A stretch of 6,861 bases of DNA from contig CAMYZR010000072.1 of NCBI GenBank assembly GCA_947303905.1, forward strand, positions 1 to 6,861. Reading direction: 5' to 3'. The stretch comes from an uncultured Atopobiaceae bacterium (GTDB lineage: Bacteria; Actinomycetota; Coriobacteriia; Coriobacteriales; Atopobiaceae). The translations under genes were made by a program, and so were the position numbers. This document shows, piece after piece, positions 6,151 to 6,861 of this stretch (position 1 is its first letter; each line of letters starts with the position of its first letter). The notes under the pieces are model-generated. The model did no database searches. It saw only the letters and a program-made list of their open reading frames with translations, and had not been told where the DNA came from.

Positions 6151-6170
6151 CCGGCATCGCCGGGTTTTTT
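6149..6170 (+). terminator. Intrinsic terminator in the argG leader (attenuator)
   Basis: ACCCGG (6149-6154), loop CATCG, CCGGGT (6160-6165), then six T (6165-6170). The C-G pair at 6155/6159 may extend the stem. It sits between the leader peptide and argG, in the same direction, where it would stop argG transcription unless prevented. Nothing else but the short leader frame lies between it and the previous terminator at 5806-5828, which argues that it is regulatory rather than the end of a gene. Confidence 0.88.
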
Positions 6171-6308
6171 CATGTCGATACAAACCGACGATACTGGCTA
6201 GCAGCGGATATACAGCACAAAGGCAAAACAAGACACTGCGATACGAAAACCTGAAACAAAGCGAACTGAGCGGAATTACAGCGGGCAACCGCGAGAAAGG
6301 ATAAGATC
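6171..6308 (+). other. A-rich untranslated region before argG
   Basis: There are 138 bases between the attenuator and argG. Much of it, about 6205-6290, is rich in A and C and poor in T, unlike the surrounding sequence, and shows little capacity to fold. I see no coding frame with a ribosome site. TATACA near 6208 resembles a -10 box but has no -35 partner. It may simply keep the argG ribosome site open. Confidence 0.35.

Positions 6309-6861
<553 letters not shown>

Noticed and set aside
5830..6170. T-box riboswitch for arginine as an alternative to the leader peptide
   Set aside because: No T-box sequence (AGGGTGGNACCGCG-like) or specifier-loop layout is visible, while a leader frame with a strong ribosome site is.
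6174..6203. Nine-codon frame just after the attenuator terminator
   Set aside because: No ribosome site and no amino acid bias; expected by chance.

Overview
The window is GC-rich bacterial DNA with short intergenic gaps and good Shine-Dalgarno sites. Codon use, the style of the proteins and the gene mix (TypA, TRIC-type channel, an IS3-like insertion sequence, an acidic secreted protein) suggest a Coriobacteriia actinobacterium, perhaps an Atopobiaceae/Olsenella relative. That assignment is inference from protein style, not a search.

Left part (1-2076): the first ~237 bases are the left end of an insertion sequence whose transposase reads leftward off the window edge. It abuts a rightward gene for a secreted beta-propeller-like protein that has lost its true start and most of its signal peptide. 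Next is a 153-residue protein of unknown function (copy A). Middle (2077-4519): typA/bipA, a complete ribosome-associated GTPase, is followed by a second, broken copy of the unknown gene (copy B). Copy B has two out-of-frame internal deletions, so paralogues bracket typA. Then (4600-5400, minus strand) comes a TRIC/UPF0126 membrane channel, convergent with the typA side.

Right part (5500-6861): two serine tRNA genes (anticodons GGA and CGA) are separated by a strong hairpin and followed by an intrinsic terminator. After them comes the most interesting stretch. A 27-codon reading frame with an excellent ribosome binding site encodes a peptide with 7 arginines, six of them in three Arg-Arg pairs. 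It is followed 42 bases later by an intrinsic terminator, and then by argG (argininosuccinate synthase, cut by the window edge). This is the layout of a ribosome-mediated transcription attenuator in which arginine supply would control an arginine biosynthesis gene. RNA segments overlapping the end of the leader frame can pair with the segment just before the terminator, giving a plausible antiterminator.

The leader-terminator-argG unit is the best candidate for a little-described system. The paralogue/pseudogene pair around typA and the IS-decapitated secreted gene are secondary points.
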